DNA of 64,000 bases from Pseudooceanicola spongiae (GCF_014899185.1 NZ_CP045201.1:62001-126000), one strand, 5' to 3'; counted from the first letter of the stretch, positions 9,105 through 18,255 are shown. The notes: generated from the letters alone by a model not told the origin. Numbers and translations are program-made.

Positions 9105-10645
9105 CAGGCGTCCTCTCCCAGCATCAGGCGACCGATGCTTTCGACATCGGCCTCGCCCCGGCGCAGTGTGCCGCGTACGGCGCCGTTGAACAGGACGGTG
9201 ATGCGGTCGGCCAGGGTCATGATCTCTTCCAACTCTTCGGAGACAAGCAGCACGGCCCCACCAGCATCGCGATACTCCAGCAGGCACTGATGAATGGCGG
9301 CGATGCCGTGAATATCGACGCCGCGCGTCGGCTGGCAGGCGATCAGCAGCGCGGGGGAGCCGTCCAGTTCGCGGGCGATGGCAACGCGTTGCTGATTGCC
9401 GCCCGACAGGCTCGACACCGGCAGGGCCGCGGAATCGCGGCGCACGCCAAAACGGTCGAGCTGGGCTTCGGCGTGGGCGCGGATGGCCTTCAGGCGCAAT
9501 AGGCCGGATGCCAGGAACTCCGCGCGCCGGTGATGCCCGGCGATGACGTTGTCAGTGATCGAGGCCTCAAGACACAGGCCCTCATGCGCGCGGTCCGGGC
9601 TGAGATAGGCCAGGCCGAGAGCGCGCCTCTGGTGCAGGCTCATCCCGGTCACGTCGTGGTATCTGAGGGCAACATTGCCCTCGCTGATGCTGCTCAGCCC
9701 GGTGATCGCCTCGACGAGTTCGTCCTGACCATTGCCCGAGATGCCCGCCAGGGCGACGATCTCGCCCGCCGCGACGCTGAGGTCGATGCCGGACAGACGC
9801 CTTATGCCACGCCCGTCGGTCAGGCCGAGGCCGGTGATGGAAAGCACTGTATCACCTTCTCGCGCGCGGCGCGGGGTGACTGCGCGGACCATCTCGCCGG
9901 TCATCTGTACGGCAAGCTGCGCCTTCGAGGTCTCGTCCGCCGGACCGCTGGTGATCACGCGGCCAGTACGGATGACGGTGATGTCGTCGCTGATCGCCAT
10001 CACTTCGCCAAGCTTGTGGCTGATGAAGAGGATGGTGCGCCCGTCGTCGCGCAGGCGCTGCAACAGGACCAGCAGGTCGCGGATCTGCTGCGGGGCCAGA
10101 ACGGCTGTCGGCTCGTCCAGAATCAGCACATCCGCACCGCGATAGAGCAGGCGCAGGATCTCAAGGATCTGGCGGGCGTGGACGGGGGCGTCCTGCACCC
10201 TTTGGTGCCAGTTCAGCGTGACACCGGCGCGTTCGGCCAGATCCTGCCCCGCCTTCAGCGCGGCGGCCCGGTCAATCACCCCGAGGGAGGAGACAGGTTC
10301 GCGCGCCAGGATCAGATTTTCGAGCATCGTCAGCTGGTTCACCAGCATGAATTCCTGATGCACCATACCGATGCCAAGGCGGAACGCCTCTGCCGGACCC
10401 GAGAGGGTGACGGCGCTGTCGTTCACGATGATCGACCCTTCGTCTGGTTGATCCATCCCTTGCAGGATGCGCATCAAGGTCGATTTGCCTGCCCCATTGC
10501 CGCCCACGATCGCGTGGATCGTGCCGGGCCGGGCCGAGAAATCTATCTGGTCATTGGCCGTCAGGGCGCCGAAGCGCCGTGTGATGCCGCGCGCGCCAAG
10601 ACGCACGCGGGCTTCACCGGCCTTGAGGGCAAGGCTTTGGGTCAT
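9104..10645 (-). CDS. ABC transporter ATP-binding protein, nucleoside (BMP) type
   Basis: A 513-aa double ABC ATPase, as usual for BMP-type nucleoside importers and ribose importers. The first domain has Walker A GGNGAGKST and Walker B VLILDEPTA. The second keeps the LSGGNQQRVAIARE signature but has a degenerate Walker A (ISGNGQDE), typical of the family. The ATG at 10645 is preferred; an in-frame TTG at 10666 overlaps the stop of the substrate-binding protein gene and could be used through translational coupling. Confidence 0.92.
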   Translation of the reverse strand: MTQSLALKAGEARVRLGARGITRRFGALTANDQIDFSARPGTIHAIVGGNGAGKSTLMRILQGMDQPDEGSIIVNDSAVTLSGPAEAFRLGIGMVHQEFMLVNQLTMLENLILAREPVSSLGVIDRAAALKAGQDLAERAGVTLNWHQRVQDAPVHARQILEILRLLYRGADVLILDEPTAVLAPQQIRDLLVLLQRLRDDGRTILFISHKLGEVMAISDDITVIRTGRVITSGPADETSKAQLAVQMTGEMVRAVTPRRAREGDTVLSITGLGLTDGRGIRRLSGIDLSVAAGEIVALAGISGNGQDELVEAITGLSSISEGNVALRYHDVTGMSLHQRRALGLAYLSPDRAHEGLCLEASITDNVIAGHHRRAEFLASGLLRLKAIRAHAEAQLDRFGVRRDSAALPVSSLSGGNQQRVAIARELDGSPALLIACQPTRGVDIHGIAAIHQCLLEYRDAGGAVLLVSEELEEIMTLADRITVLFNGAVRGTLRRGEADVESIGRLMLGEDA

Positions 10646-10653
10646 TGGGGCGC

Positions 10654-11691
10654 TTACTGCATCCAATCCGGATAGCCCTGATCAACCACGTTCCAGACCT
10701 TGATGTCGCCGGCGATGATGCCTGCCTTTGCGGCGTCGACCTGCGCGAGGAACTCTGCCGGGATCAGATCCTTGGTGTAGGTCATCGGCGACAGGCCAAC
10801 GCCATCCTCGGCCAGCCCGAAGCCCAGAACCGAGCCGCCTTTCAGCGTGCCGTCGGCATAGGCCTTGACGATATTCTCGACCGCGACATCGGTGCGCTTG
10901 ATCATCGAGGTCAGGACGTGACCCTTGGCCAGACCATCCTGATCACCGTCGACGCCGATGGCGAAATGGCCCGATTGCTCAGCCGCCTGAATGACGCCGA
11001 TCCCGGTGCCACCGGCCACCTGATAGACGATGTCGGCACCGCTCTCGAACATGGCGTTGGCCATCTGCTGACCCAGAGACGGATCGGCGAAGTTGTTGGA
11101 ATAGGCGACTTTGACCTGCACTTCCGGGTTGGCGTCATGGGCACCTTGGATGTAGCCGGCGATGAACTTGTCGATGCCGACGGACTTCGAGCCGCCAATG
11201 ACGCCGATGATCGGGTCGGCGTTGATGCCCTCGATGCTGTCCTGCGTGGTGACCAGCGCGGCCAGCATCCCGGCGAGGTAGGAGCCCTGCTGTTCCTCGA
11301 ACAGGGCCGAGACGATGTTGTCGCCCTCGGCCACGGTGTTGACGATGGCGAAGGTGGTGTCAGGGTAATCCTTGGCGACCTCGGCAATCGGCTGCGCGTG
11401 GGAATATTCCAGATCAAGGATCAGACCGAACCCGGCATCCGAGGCGCGGCGCAGAATATCACTGGCCTGTGCGACGACGTCCTTGGATTCCACCGCGCGC
11501 CCGGTCAGGCCTGCCGCTTCGACACCGCGCTCAAACCCTGCGTTGGCCAGATCGTTGTAGGACTGGTCGCCCAGACCGCCCTGCGCGATGATGAGGGCGA
11601 CGGGGGCGTCAGCGGCCTGTGCCGCCGTCGTCGTGCCAAGGGCCGAGGCGAGGGCCGTTGTGGCCATCAGAACCGTTGCTCTGAGTGTCAT
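10654..11691 (-). CDS. BMP-family ABC transporter substrate-binding protein
   Basis: A 345-aa periplasmic binding protein of the BMP (basic membrane protein/PnrA) family, which binds purine and other nucleosides. It has an N-terminal signal peptide ending near TTTAAQA-AD and family segments GGLGDQSYNDLANAGFERG and VYQVAGGTGIGVIQAA. The second ATG (11691) is preferred because AGGAG lies 7 bases upstream of it and only one or two bases from the first ATG at 11697. Its 5' end lies inside the 3' end of the GntR gene. Confidence 0.92.
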   Translation of the reverse strand: MTLRATVLMATTALASALGTTTAAQAADAPVALIIAQGGLGDQSYNDLANAGFERGVEAAGLTGRAVESKDVVAQASDILRRASDAGFGLILDLEYSHAQPIAEVAKDYPDTTFAIVNTVAEGDNIVSALFEEQQGSYLAGMLAALVTTQDSIEGINADPIIGVIGGSKSVGIDKFIAGYIQGAHDANPEVQVKVAYSNNFADPSLGQQMANAMFESGADIVYQVAGGTGIGVIQAAEQSGHFAIGVDGDQDGLAKGHVLTSMIKRTDVAVENIVKAYADGTLKGGSVLGFGLAEDGVGLSPMTYTKDLIPAEFLAQVDAAKAGIIAGDIKVWNVVDQGYPDWMQ

Positions 11692-12454
11692 GGTCATTCT
11701 CCTGATCTGTTGGATTTTGTTTTGTTTTTTCTGGCTGTCTGGTCAGCCTTGCTTCGTACGAGTAGCGCTTTGCATCATAGGTGGCGTCGACCGCGTCCAG
11801 CAGTCGCCCCTCGTCTGAATAGGTGCGGCGAATGACCGAGATCACGACGGGATCGTCGCTGAGCTTCAGCATCGCATGTTCTTCGGGTGTCGCGATCCGC
11901 GCGATCAGGCGTTCCTCGCCGGTGGTGACGGACAGCCCATGGTCGGCGAAATGCCGATAGAGCGAGAAGTCGGCCGCTTCGGCAGCGTCCCGCGTCAGGC
12001 CGATCTCCTCCAGCAATGCGGCGGAGAGGATCGAGCGGTGCCGCGCCACTGGCATGTCATCCACAAAGCGCAGACGGTCGAGCAGGATCAGATCTTCGCC
12101 CGCCTCATAGGGCAGATCCGCCTGCCAGGGGATCGCCTCGTAGCGCAGCAATTTATGGCTGGCGGTGCGGCCTGCGGCGCTGACGGCCTCGGTGAAGGAC
12201 AGCAGGTAACCGGGCTGACGGCGCAGCGGAGCCTCGGCGACGAAGGTGCCGCTGCCCTGTTTGCGCACGATCAGATTGTCGCGGGTCAATTGCTCGACCG
12301 CCTTGGCGACGGTGAAGCGGCTGACGCTGAATTGCTTGGCCAGCTTCGGCTCACTCGGCAGGCGGCCGCCGGCGGGCATTGTCTCGATCAGGTCGCGGAG
12401 TTTGTCGGCGATCTGGAGATAGTAGGGCTGTCCGGCGTTGCGCGAGAGCGTCAT
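11609..12454 (-). CDS. GntR family transcriptional regulator, HutC/UTRA type
   Basis: A 281-aa repressor-type regulator: N-terminal winged helix (LPSEPKLAKQFSVSRFTVAKAVEQL, read in two parts) and C-terminal UTRA ligand-binding domain ending near DATYDAKRYSYEARL. The start at 12454 has GAGGAA upstream. The UTRA fold should end about 28 residues before the stop; the reading frame continues into the BMP gene and overlaps it by about 83 bases. As first gene of the operon it very likely controls nucleoside uptake and its own expression through the palindrome at 12469. Confidence 0.88.
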   Translation of the reverse strand: MTLSRNAGQPYYLQIADKLRDLIETMPAGGRLPSEPKLAKQFSVSRFTVAKAVEQLTRDNLIVRKQGSGTFVAEAPLRRQPGYLLSFTEAVSAAGRTASHKLLRYEAIPWQADLPYEAGEDLILLDRLRFVDDMPVARHRSILSAALLEEIGLTRDAAEAADFSLYRHFADHGLSVTTGEERLIARIATPEEHAMLKLSDDPVVISVIRRTYSDEGRLLDAVDATYDAKRYSYEARLTRQPEKTKQNPTDQENDHDTQSNGSDGHNGPRLGPWHDDGGTGR

Positions 12455-12468
12455 GGCGTTCCTCATCT

Positions 12469-12486
12469 TGTCCAGTCAACTGAACA
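12469..12486. promoter_or_regulatory. Probable operator of the HutC-type GntR regulator
   Basis: Inverted repeat TGTCCAG-TCAA-CTGAACA (7-4-7, one mismatch) 14 bases before the GntR start codon. Size and position fit autorepression by a HutC-type protein. A related half, TGTTCAGTCAAC, lies at 15019-15030 upstream of the ydeP-like gene. Confidence 0.55.
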
Positions 12487-12615
12487 GATTCGGTTCACTC
12501 TGGGAAGTCCCGTTTTGAAGGTTGCCGTGCAAAATCGGTATGTGTTCGGGGGTGTGGGGTGTCTGGATGGGAAAATTATCTACCGAAAACAGATGTATGA
12601 TCGGTGTGATGAAAG

Positions 12616-12644
12616 AACGGGCGCCGGTTTTGCCGACGCCCGTT
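12616..12644 (-). terminator. Terminator downstream of the YdeP-like gene
   Basis: Stem AACGGGCG / CGCCCGTT, extended by three more pairs across a mismatch, with a short T-rich loop, 30 bases past the stop of the minus-strand oxidoreductase gene. On the minus strand it is followed by TTCTTTC. No gene is seen between 12487 and 12673. Confidence 0.6.
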
Positions 12645-12673
12645 TGTTAACGATCTGCTGGGTGGAGAGGCGC

Positions 12674-14977
12674 CTAGAGAGCGGGTTCTATGCGCACGGG
12701 CACGCCTTTGGAGGCAGGCGTCTTGGACAGCTGGTCGTGCAGGCCGACCGGGATCAGCACGTTGCATTCGGGGTAATACGAGCCGACGGTGCCGCGCGGC
12801 AGGTTGAAATGCACCACGCTGAGACCGTCGAGGCGGCGGTGCAGGCCGTCTGCGGCGTCCCCGATAAGCGAGACGACATCGCCATGGCTCAGGCCCGCGT
12901 CGGCCATATCCTCGGGGTTCATCAGCAGCACGTCACGGGTGCCCTCGATGCCGCGAAAACGGTCGGAATAGCCGTAGATCGTGGTGTTGAACTGGTCGTT
13001 CGAGCGCATGGTCAGCAGCCGGAACCGGCCCGGTGCATCGTCGAAATCCAGCGCGTTCAGCTTGCCGGGGACAGTGAATTCAGCCTTGCCGCTCTCGGTT
13101 TTCCAGATCCTTTCATGCGCCGGATTGCCGCGCCAGAAGCCGCCGGGCTGGTTCATGCGTGCGTTCATGCCCTTGAAATCGTTCGGATAGGTCGCCTCGA
13201 TGAGATCGCGCACGCGGGAGTAGTCGGCCTGCCATGCGTCCCAGTGCAGACGCGGCGAGGGCGCGGTGATCGCCTTGGCCAGAGCGCAGGTGATGGCGAG
13301 TTCGGATTTCAAATGAGGCGACGCCGGTTTGCGGTGCCCGCGAGAGCCGTGGATCATCGAGAAGCTGTCCTCGATCGTGATCCACTGGTTGCCGCTGTCC
13401 TGTTGGTCGACCTCGGCGCGGGTGATGCAGGGCAGGATATAGGTGGCCTGCGCGGGGAAGAGATGCGAGCGGTTCAGCTTGGTCGAGACCATCACGTTGA
13501 GGCGCTGGCGCGGCCAGACCTTTTCCAGACGCTCGGTGTCGGGCAGGGCGCGCAGAAGATTGCCGCCCATGCAGACCATCGCCTTGACCGTGCCGTCGAT
13601 AAGCCCCTGAGCTGCATCGACAATATGCAGGCCGTCCTTTTGAGGCGGCTCAAACCCGAAGAGCTCTCTCAGCTTGTCCATGGGGATCAGCTTGGTCTTT
13701 TCGGCGATCCCGACGGTGCGCTGGCCCTGCACGTTGGAATGGCCGCGAACGGGGCAGATTCCCGCTCCGGGGCGGCCAATATTTCCGCGCAACATCAACA
13801 GGTTGGTGAGCATCCCGATGTTCCAGGAGCCGTGCGTCTGCTGGGTCAGGCCCATGCCGTAGACACCGATGACGCGTTTGGCCTCCATGTAGACCTGAGC
13901 GGCGTCGCGCAGGTCGGATTCGGGCAGGCCGCATTCGGTACAGATCGCGTCCCACGGGGTTGTACGGGCGAAGTCGATAAAATCTCCGAAACCATGCGTG
14001 TGTTCGTTAATAAACGCCCAGTCGATGACGTCGCCTTGAGTGTCGTCCGCCTCGATCACGGCCTTGCAGATGCCGAGGATCGCGGCGATGTCGGAGCCGC
14101 CGCGCAGCTGGTGGTACTGGTCGGAAATGATCGTCGGATCGCCGGTGGTCATGGCGTGCAGATCCTGCGGGTCGACGAAGGAAATCAGCCCCTGTTCGCG
14201 CACGGGGTTGAAGGTGACGATCTTAGCGCCGCGGTCCTTGGCCTCCTTCAGGGGATGCAGGAAACGGGGGCTGTTGGTGCCGGGGTTCTGGCCGAAAAAG
14301 AAGTAGCAATCGGTCTGTTCCAGATCCTCCCAGATCACCGTGCCGACGGGGGAGCCGATGACTTTGGTCAGCCCGACGCTGGTTGTCTCGTGACACATGT
14401 TGGAGGATTGTGGCAGGTTGTTGTTGCCATAGACCCGCGCCATCAGCGCCCAGAGATACGACGCCTCAAGCCCGGCGTGTCCCGAAGAGTAGAACACCGC
14501 TTCCTCGGGTTCCAAATCCTTGAGAATGGGGCCAATTTCGGCAAAAGCCTCGTCCCAGCTGACCTCGACATAGCGGTCGGTTTCGGCGTCATAGCGCATC
14601 GGGGCGGTCAGGCGGCCGGTGCTTTCGAGGTCGTGATCGGACCAGTCGCGCAGCTCAGCCACGGTGTGATCTTTCCAGAAATCGGGGGTGCAGCGGGCCG
14701 AGGTGCTCTCCCAGATGGTGGCCTTTGCGCCGTTCTCGCAGAACTCGAAGGCGTGGTAGTTCGCGGGCTTGGGCCAGGCGCAGGAGGCGCACATGGTGCC
14801 GCCCGGTTTGTTGAGGCGGCGCAGGGTGTCGGTGACGCTGAGGCTTGGCCATTGGTCGCCAAAAATCCGCGCGATCCCGGTCATCGACCCCCAGCCACCG
14901 GACGGGCCACTTTCATGCGGCAGGTCGGAAACGTCGTCGGTCTGGGCGGGGTGGGGATGATCGTCATGGGGGCTCAT
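12674..14977 (-). CDS. FdhF/YdeP family molybdopterin oxidoreductase
   Basis: A 767-aa cytoplasmic molybdopterin-guanine-dinucleotide enzyme of the formate-dehydrogenase-H-like YdeP group. Instead of the four-cysteine [4Fe-4S] motif it has a lone CASCAWPKPANYHAFEFC stretch, usual for YdeP. Later segments include SSGHAGLEASYLWALMAR, GMGLTQQTHGSWNIG and a C-terminal dinucleotide-binding domain. YdeP in E. coli is linked to acid resistance, but its reaction is not established. The gene is alone in its unit. The molybdate importer at 43066 would supply its metal. Confidence 0.87.
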   Translation of the reverse strand: MSPHDDHPHPAQTDDVSDLPHESGPSGGWGSMTGIARIFGDQWPSLSVTDTLRRLNKPGGTMCASCAWPKPANYHAFEFCENGAKATIWESTSARCTPDFWKDHTVAELRDWSDHDLESTGRLTAPMRYDAETDRYVEVSWDEAFAEIGPILKDLEPEEAVFYSSGHAGLEASYLWALMARVYGNNNLPQSSNMCHETTSVGLTKVIGSPVGTVIWEDLEQTDCYFFFGQNPGTNSPRFLHPLKEAKDRGAKIVTFNPVREQGLISFVDPQDLHAMTTGDPTIISDQYHQLRGGSDIAAILGICKAVIEADDTQGDVIDWAFINEHTHGFGDFIDFARTTPWDAICTECGLPESDLRDAAQVYMEAKRVIGVYGMGLTQQTHGSWNIGMLTNLLMLRGNIGRPGAGICPVRGHSNVQGQRTVGIAEKTKLIPMDKLRELFGFEPPQKDGLHIVDAAQGLIDGTVKAMVCMGGNLLRALPDTERLEKVWPRQRLNVMVSTKLNRSHLFPAQATYILPCITRAEVDQQDSGNQWITIEDSFSMIHGSRGHRKPASPHLKSELAITCALAKAITAPSPRLHWDAWQADYSRVRDLIEATYPNDFKGMNARMNQPGGFWRGNPAHERIWKTESGKAEFTVPGKLNALDFDDAPGRFRLLTMRSNDQFNTTIYGYSDRFRGIEGTRDVLLMNPEDMADAGLSHGDVVSLIGDAADGLHRRLDGLSVVHFNLPRGTVGSYYPECNVLIPVGLHDQLSKTPASKGVPVRIEPAL

Positions 14978-15164
14978 TGGGGTCTCCTCAGCCGGAATGG
15001 AGTGGATCCGCGATGGCTTGTTCAGTCAACGTTGGGGACCCGATAAAAGATTAATGACCGGAGCCCCGCCGCTGTTCCACGACAAGTGTCGCACTTCTCT
15101 GTGAGGAGGGTTTCAGGGGGTCATTTTGGGGCCGCAAAACGGGCTGAAACCGCCGGATTCAGAT

Positions 15165-15218
15165 GTCGGTATCCCGTCGGTATCTGAACGGTATCTGAAC
15201 GGTGCCTTTTTCGGCACC
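15165..15218 (-). repeat. 11-bp-unit repeat element with hairpin, copy A
   Basis: On the plus strand: GTCGGTATCCC, GTCGGTATCTG, AACGGTATCTG, AACGGTGCC, that is four units in exact 11-base register, followed by the hairpin GGTGCC-tttttc-GGCACC. The same arrangement occurs at 34712 and 49126. Strand is given as minus because each copy precedes a minus-strand gene. The function is unknown. Confidence 0.75.
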
Positions 15219-15228
15219 GCCGGATTGC

Positions 15229-15252
15229 GGCCCCGACAGCGCTGCCGGGGCC
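15229..15252 (-). terminator. Hairpin downstream of TRAP large permease gene
   Basis: Near-palindrome GGCCCCGACAGC / GCTGCCGGGGCC with one mismatch, just past the stop of the minus-strand dctM gene. There is no T-run after it, so it is a weak intrinsic terminator at best. Confidence 0.5.
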
Positions 15253-15262
15253 GGGAGGGTAC

Positions 15263-16567
15263 TCATTTCATCAGGTTGGGCAGGAACATCACGAGTCCGG
15301 GCAGGGCGATCACCAGGAAGATGATGACCAGATCCATCAGGATGAAGGGGATCACCCCGGCGAAGACCTGCGTGATGGTGACGTATTTTCCCGCGACGTT
15401 CTTGATGACGAAGACGTTCATGCCGACGGGCGGGGTGATCATGCCGATCTCAAGCAGCTTGACCACCAGCACGCCGAACCAGACGAGGCTGATGCCTTCG
15501 GCGCGCAGGATCGGCAGAAAGATCGGTAGCGTGATGAGCATGGCGCCGAAGGGCTCCATGAAGGTGCCGAGGATCAGGTAGATCAGCACGATCACCAGCA
15601 GCAGCCCGGCATAGGAGAGGTCCGCATTGGCGACGAAGGAGGAGATGAAGCCCGACAGCCCCGAGATGCCGAGGAAGCGGGTGAACATCGCTGCGCCAAC
15701 GCCGATGATGAACAGCGACCCGGTCGAGGTGACGGTCTCGATCAGGGAGCGCGACAGGGCGTGCCAGCTCATCCGGCCGGTGAGCGTGGCGAGGATGATG
15801 GTGCCGAGCGCGCCGACGGCCCCGGCCTCGGTCGCGGTGATGATGCCGCCGAACAAGCCGCCAAAGACCAGCACGACCAGCACCGTGATCGGCAGCACCT
15901 GAAAGACGGCGGACCAGTCGGGGGGCGCGTCCTCGTCCGAGATCCGCGCCGGGATCAGATCGGGGCGCAGCCAGCAGATCACGAGGATGGTGAGGCAATA
16001 GCCGAGCGCGGTCAGCACGCCGATGCCGATGCCGCCGACGAAGACCTGCGTGACGGAGGTTTCGGCGAAGACACCGTAGATGATCATCAGGATGGAGGGC
16101 GGGATCAGTGCGCCGATGGTGCCCCCGGCGGCGATGCAGCCCGCCGCGATCGAGGGGCGGTAGCCGGCCTTGACCATTTCGGGGATGGCGATGCGGCCCA
16201 TGGCCGCCGCGCAGGCCAGCGAGGAGCCGGAGACGGCGGCGAACCCCGAGCAGGCGAAGATTGAGGAGATGGCGAGGCCACCGGGCAGGCGGCGCAGCAC
16301 GACCTTTGCGGCCTCGAACAGCCCGCCCGTGAGGCCGGTGTGAAAGGCGATGAAGCCCATCAGCAGGAACATGGGCACCGCGCTCATCGTCCAGGAAGCG
16401 ACGAAGGAATAGGGGGTGTTGGAGAGCACGCCGAGGGCGGGGCCGGCGCCGATCATCGCGGTGATCCCGGCGAAGGACACGGCGATCAGCGCCATGGCGA
16501 CGGGCACGCGCAGAATCAGAAGGATGGTGAGGGCAAGGATGCCGTAAAAGCCAGCTTCGACGCTCAT
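15263..16567 (-). CDS. TRAP transporter large permease (DctM-like)
   Basis: A 434-aa membrane protein with about twelve hydrophobic helices. The family segments FAAVSGSSLACAAAMGRIA and GGTIGALIPPSILMIIYG and the C-terminal PPVGMNVFVIKNVAG are present. The start at 16567 is set by the ATGA overlap with the small permease; the longer open frame lies inside that gene. It forms the secondary transporter with the products of 16564-17079 and 17138-18229, importing an organic acid with sodium. Next to the aromatic genes, an aromatic acid is a plausible cargo. Confidence 0.92.
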   Translation of the reverse strand: MSVEAGFYGILALTILLILRVPVAMALIAVSFAGITAMIGAGPALGVLSNTPYSFVASWTMSAVPMFLLMGFIAFHTGLTGGLFEAAKVVLRRLPGGLAISSIFACSGFAAVSGSSLACAAAMGRIAIPEMVKAGYRPSIAAGCIAAGGTIGALIPPSILMIIYGVFAETSVTQVFVGGIGIGVLTALGYCLTILVICWLRPDLIPARISDEDAPPDWSAVFQVLPITVLVVLVFGGLFGGIITATEAGAVGALGTIILATLTGRMSWHALSRSLIETVTSTGSLFIIGVGAAMFTRFLGISGLSGFISSFVANADLSYAGLLLVIVLIYLILGTFMEPFGAMLITLPIFLPILRAEGISLVWFGVLVVKLLEIGMITPPVGMNVFVIKNVAGKYVTITQVFAGVIPFILMDLVIIFLVIALPGLVMFLPNLMK

Positions 16568-17079
16568 CTGGTGAATTCCTGTGTGGACGCAGTGCCGTTG
16601 CGGGCAAAATCGAACGCCATGATCAGACAGGCGAGAGCGGCGAGGGTGAAGCCGATGGGCGGCAGGAAAAAGCTGTGCCAGACCGGCAGCTTGAAGCTGA
16701 CCAGCTCGACAAATGTGCCACTGCGGTAGTTCGAGAAGGCCGCGCCCCAAGTGGTATAGGCGAGGACGGAGTAGACGCCCGCCGAGATCAGGCAGACCAG
16801 CACATCCGAGATGCGCAACAGGAGCGGGGGCAGCGCGAAGTCGATCAGTTCGACCGAGACCATATCGCGGCGCAGCTCAAGCCAGGCCAGCGGCAGGAAG
16901 GCGGTCAGCACCATGTAGTAGCGCGAGACAAGCTCGGCCGTGACGCTGATCGAGACGCGGAAGAGGTTGCGCGCGATCACGTCGGCGCAGATGTGCAGCA
17001 TCATCACCAGAACGCCGGTGGCGCCGATCAGGGCAAGGCCACGGCTGATCGTCATGGCGATCCGGACAAGTCGGGACAT
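16564..17079 (-). CDS. TRAP transporter small permease (DctQ-like)
   Basis: A 171-aa protein with four predicted membrane helices; the pattern LPLAWLELRRDMVSVELID is typical of DctQ. It lies between the binding-protein and large-permease genes and overlaps the latter by ATGA. It joins the large permease in the membrane. Confidence 0.9.
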   Translation of the reverse strand: MSRLVRIAMTISRGLALIGATGVLVMMLHICADVIARNLFRVSISVTAELVSRYYMVLTAFLPLAWLELRRDMVSVELIDFALPPLLLRISDVLVCLISAGVYSVLAYTTWGAAFSNYRSGTFVELVSFKLPVWHSFFLPPIGFTLAALACLIMAFDFARNGTASTQEFTR

Positions 17080-17137
17080 GTCGGAGCTCTCTTTCAGAGG
17101 GGAGTGCCCCCGCCCGTGAGTGGGCGGGGGGATCGGA

Positions 17138-18229
17138 TCACATGCCGTAGGTGGTCAGGTCGATCTTGTCCCAGACCTCGGTCTCGATGCGGGCGGCCAG
17201 GGCATCGGGGTCGTCGCCGACTTCCTCTGCGATGGCGGTCCACTTTTCGACCAGCTTGGTGAAGACCTCGGCCTGCTCGCCGGACATGGCGACGCGGGAG
17301 GCTGCATCTTCGGCCGCGAAGGCCTCGGTTGCGGCGAGGAAGTCTGCATCAGGCTCGATCACCTCGATCTTGGTCTCCTTGATCGCGGCGGCGGCGGCAG
17401 CGGGCAGCTGGAAGGCCCAGCGGTCGGTCAGGTCGAAGTTGGCGCGCGCGGCAGACTTGGCGATCTGGATGCGCTCTTCCTGGCTGAGCGAGGTCCAGAC
17501 GTTCAAACCGACGGTGAAGTTGGAGGTGACGTGATAGGTGCCGATCGGCACCAGCGTCACATACTTCGCGATGTCTATCAGGCGGAACGACAGCAGGTCG
17601 ACCGTGGAGGCCATGGTGCCGTCGATGGTGCCCTGCGACATCGCCTCGAAGGTGTCGCCGACGCCCATGGTGACGGGGGTCGCGCCGAAATGTTCGGCCC
17701 AGCGGGAGTAGGGGGCGCCGCCGGTGCGCAGACGCAGGCCCTTCATGTCATCGCCGGTGCGCACCGGTTTGGTGGTCAGCAGGTTGTAGACGTTGGACGA
17801 GCCCGCGCCGAGGAAGACCATGCCGAGGCCCTTGAATTCAGCCTGACACGGCGCACAGGTCATGCCGAATTCGGTCATGGCCATGGCCATGGCATGGGGG
17901 TTGCGGCCCAGCAGCGCCAGATCGCCCGCGATGCCGGTGATGGGCATGTCGGCGGGGAAATAGAGCGGCAGGGCGTTGCCGATTTCGGCCAGCCCGGTCT
18001 GCAGGGCGTCCTTCATCTGCGGCAGGGCCACGACTTCCGGCCCAAGAATGGTGCCGGTCAGCGCACCGCCGGAATTTTCGGACAGGTAGTCCTTGAAGTG
18101 TTCGTACATGTAGTTGGCCGGATGCGCCGGTGGTGCGGCGGGGGCCAGACGCAGATCGCGCGCCTGAACGGCCCCGGACCCGGCCATCAGGCCAGCAATT
18201 GCAAGAGCGATAATTTTCCTTGTCAGCAT
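17138..18229 (-). CDS. TRAP transporter substrate-binding protein (DctP-like)
   Basis: A 363-aa periplasmic solute-binding protein with a signal peptide ending near GAVQA-RD. The DctP region GDDMKGLRLRTGGAPYSRWA holds the Arg that normally binds the substrate carboxylate. The start at 18229 has AGGAG 6 bases upstream; a longer reading frame would run into the amidohydrolase gene. It begins 26 bases after the amidohydrolase stop, and an ATGTATACAT palindrome lies about 235 bases upstream inside that gene, so it may have its own regulated promoter. The cargo is unknown; an aromatic carboxylate is a guess from context. Confidence 0.92.
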   Translation of the reverse strand: MLTRKIIALAIAGLMAGSGAVQARDLRLAPAAPPAHPANYMYEHFKDYLSENSGGALTGTILGPEVVALPQMKDALQTGLAEIGNALPLYFPADMPITGIAGDLALLGRNPHAMAMAMTEFGMTCAPCQAEFKGLGMVFLGAGSSNVYNLLTTKPVRTGDDMKGLRLRTGGAPYSRWAEHFGATPVTMGVGDTFEAMSQGTIDGTMASTVDLLSFRLIDIAKYVTLVPIGTYHVTSNFTVGLNVWTSLSQEERIQIAKSAARANFDLTDRWAFQLPAAAAAAIKETKIEVIEPDADFLAATEAFAAEDAASRVAMSGEQAEVFTKLVEKWTAIAEEVGDDPDALAARIETEVWDKIDLTTYGM

Positions 18230-18255
18230 CGTGAGCTCCTCCCTAGAGTCTCTGG

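Larger units (their letters stand above)
14978..15262. other. Intergenic region, TRAP operon end to ydeP-like gene
   Basis: This 285-base gap holds, in minus-strand order, a terminator-like palindrome (15229-15252), one copy of the 11-bp repeat element (15165-15218) and an AT-richer stretch before the oxidoreductase start, including the half-palindrome TGTTCAGTCAAC at 15019. I see no convincing small gene. Confidence 0.6.

Noticed and set aside
11876..15046. Plus-strand open frame of 1056 codons
   Set aside because: It runs antisense to the HutC regulator and the ydeP-like gene, whose domains are clear. The translation is rich in Gly/Arg/Asp without family likeness, as expected for a GC-rich shadow frame.
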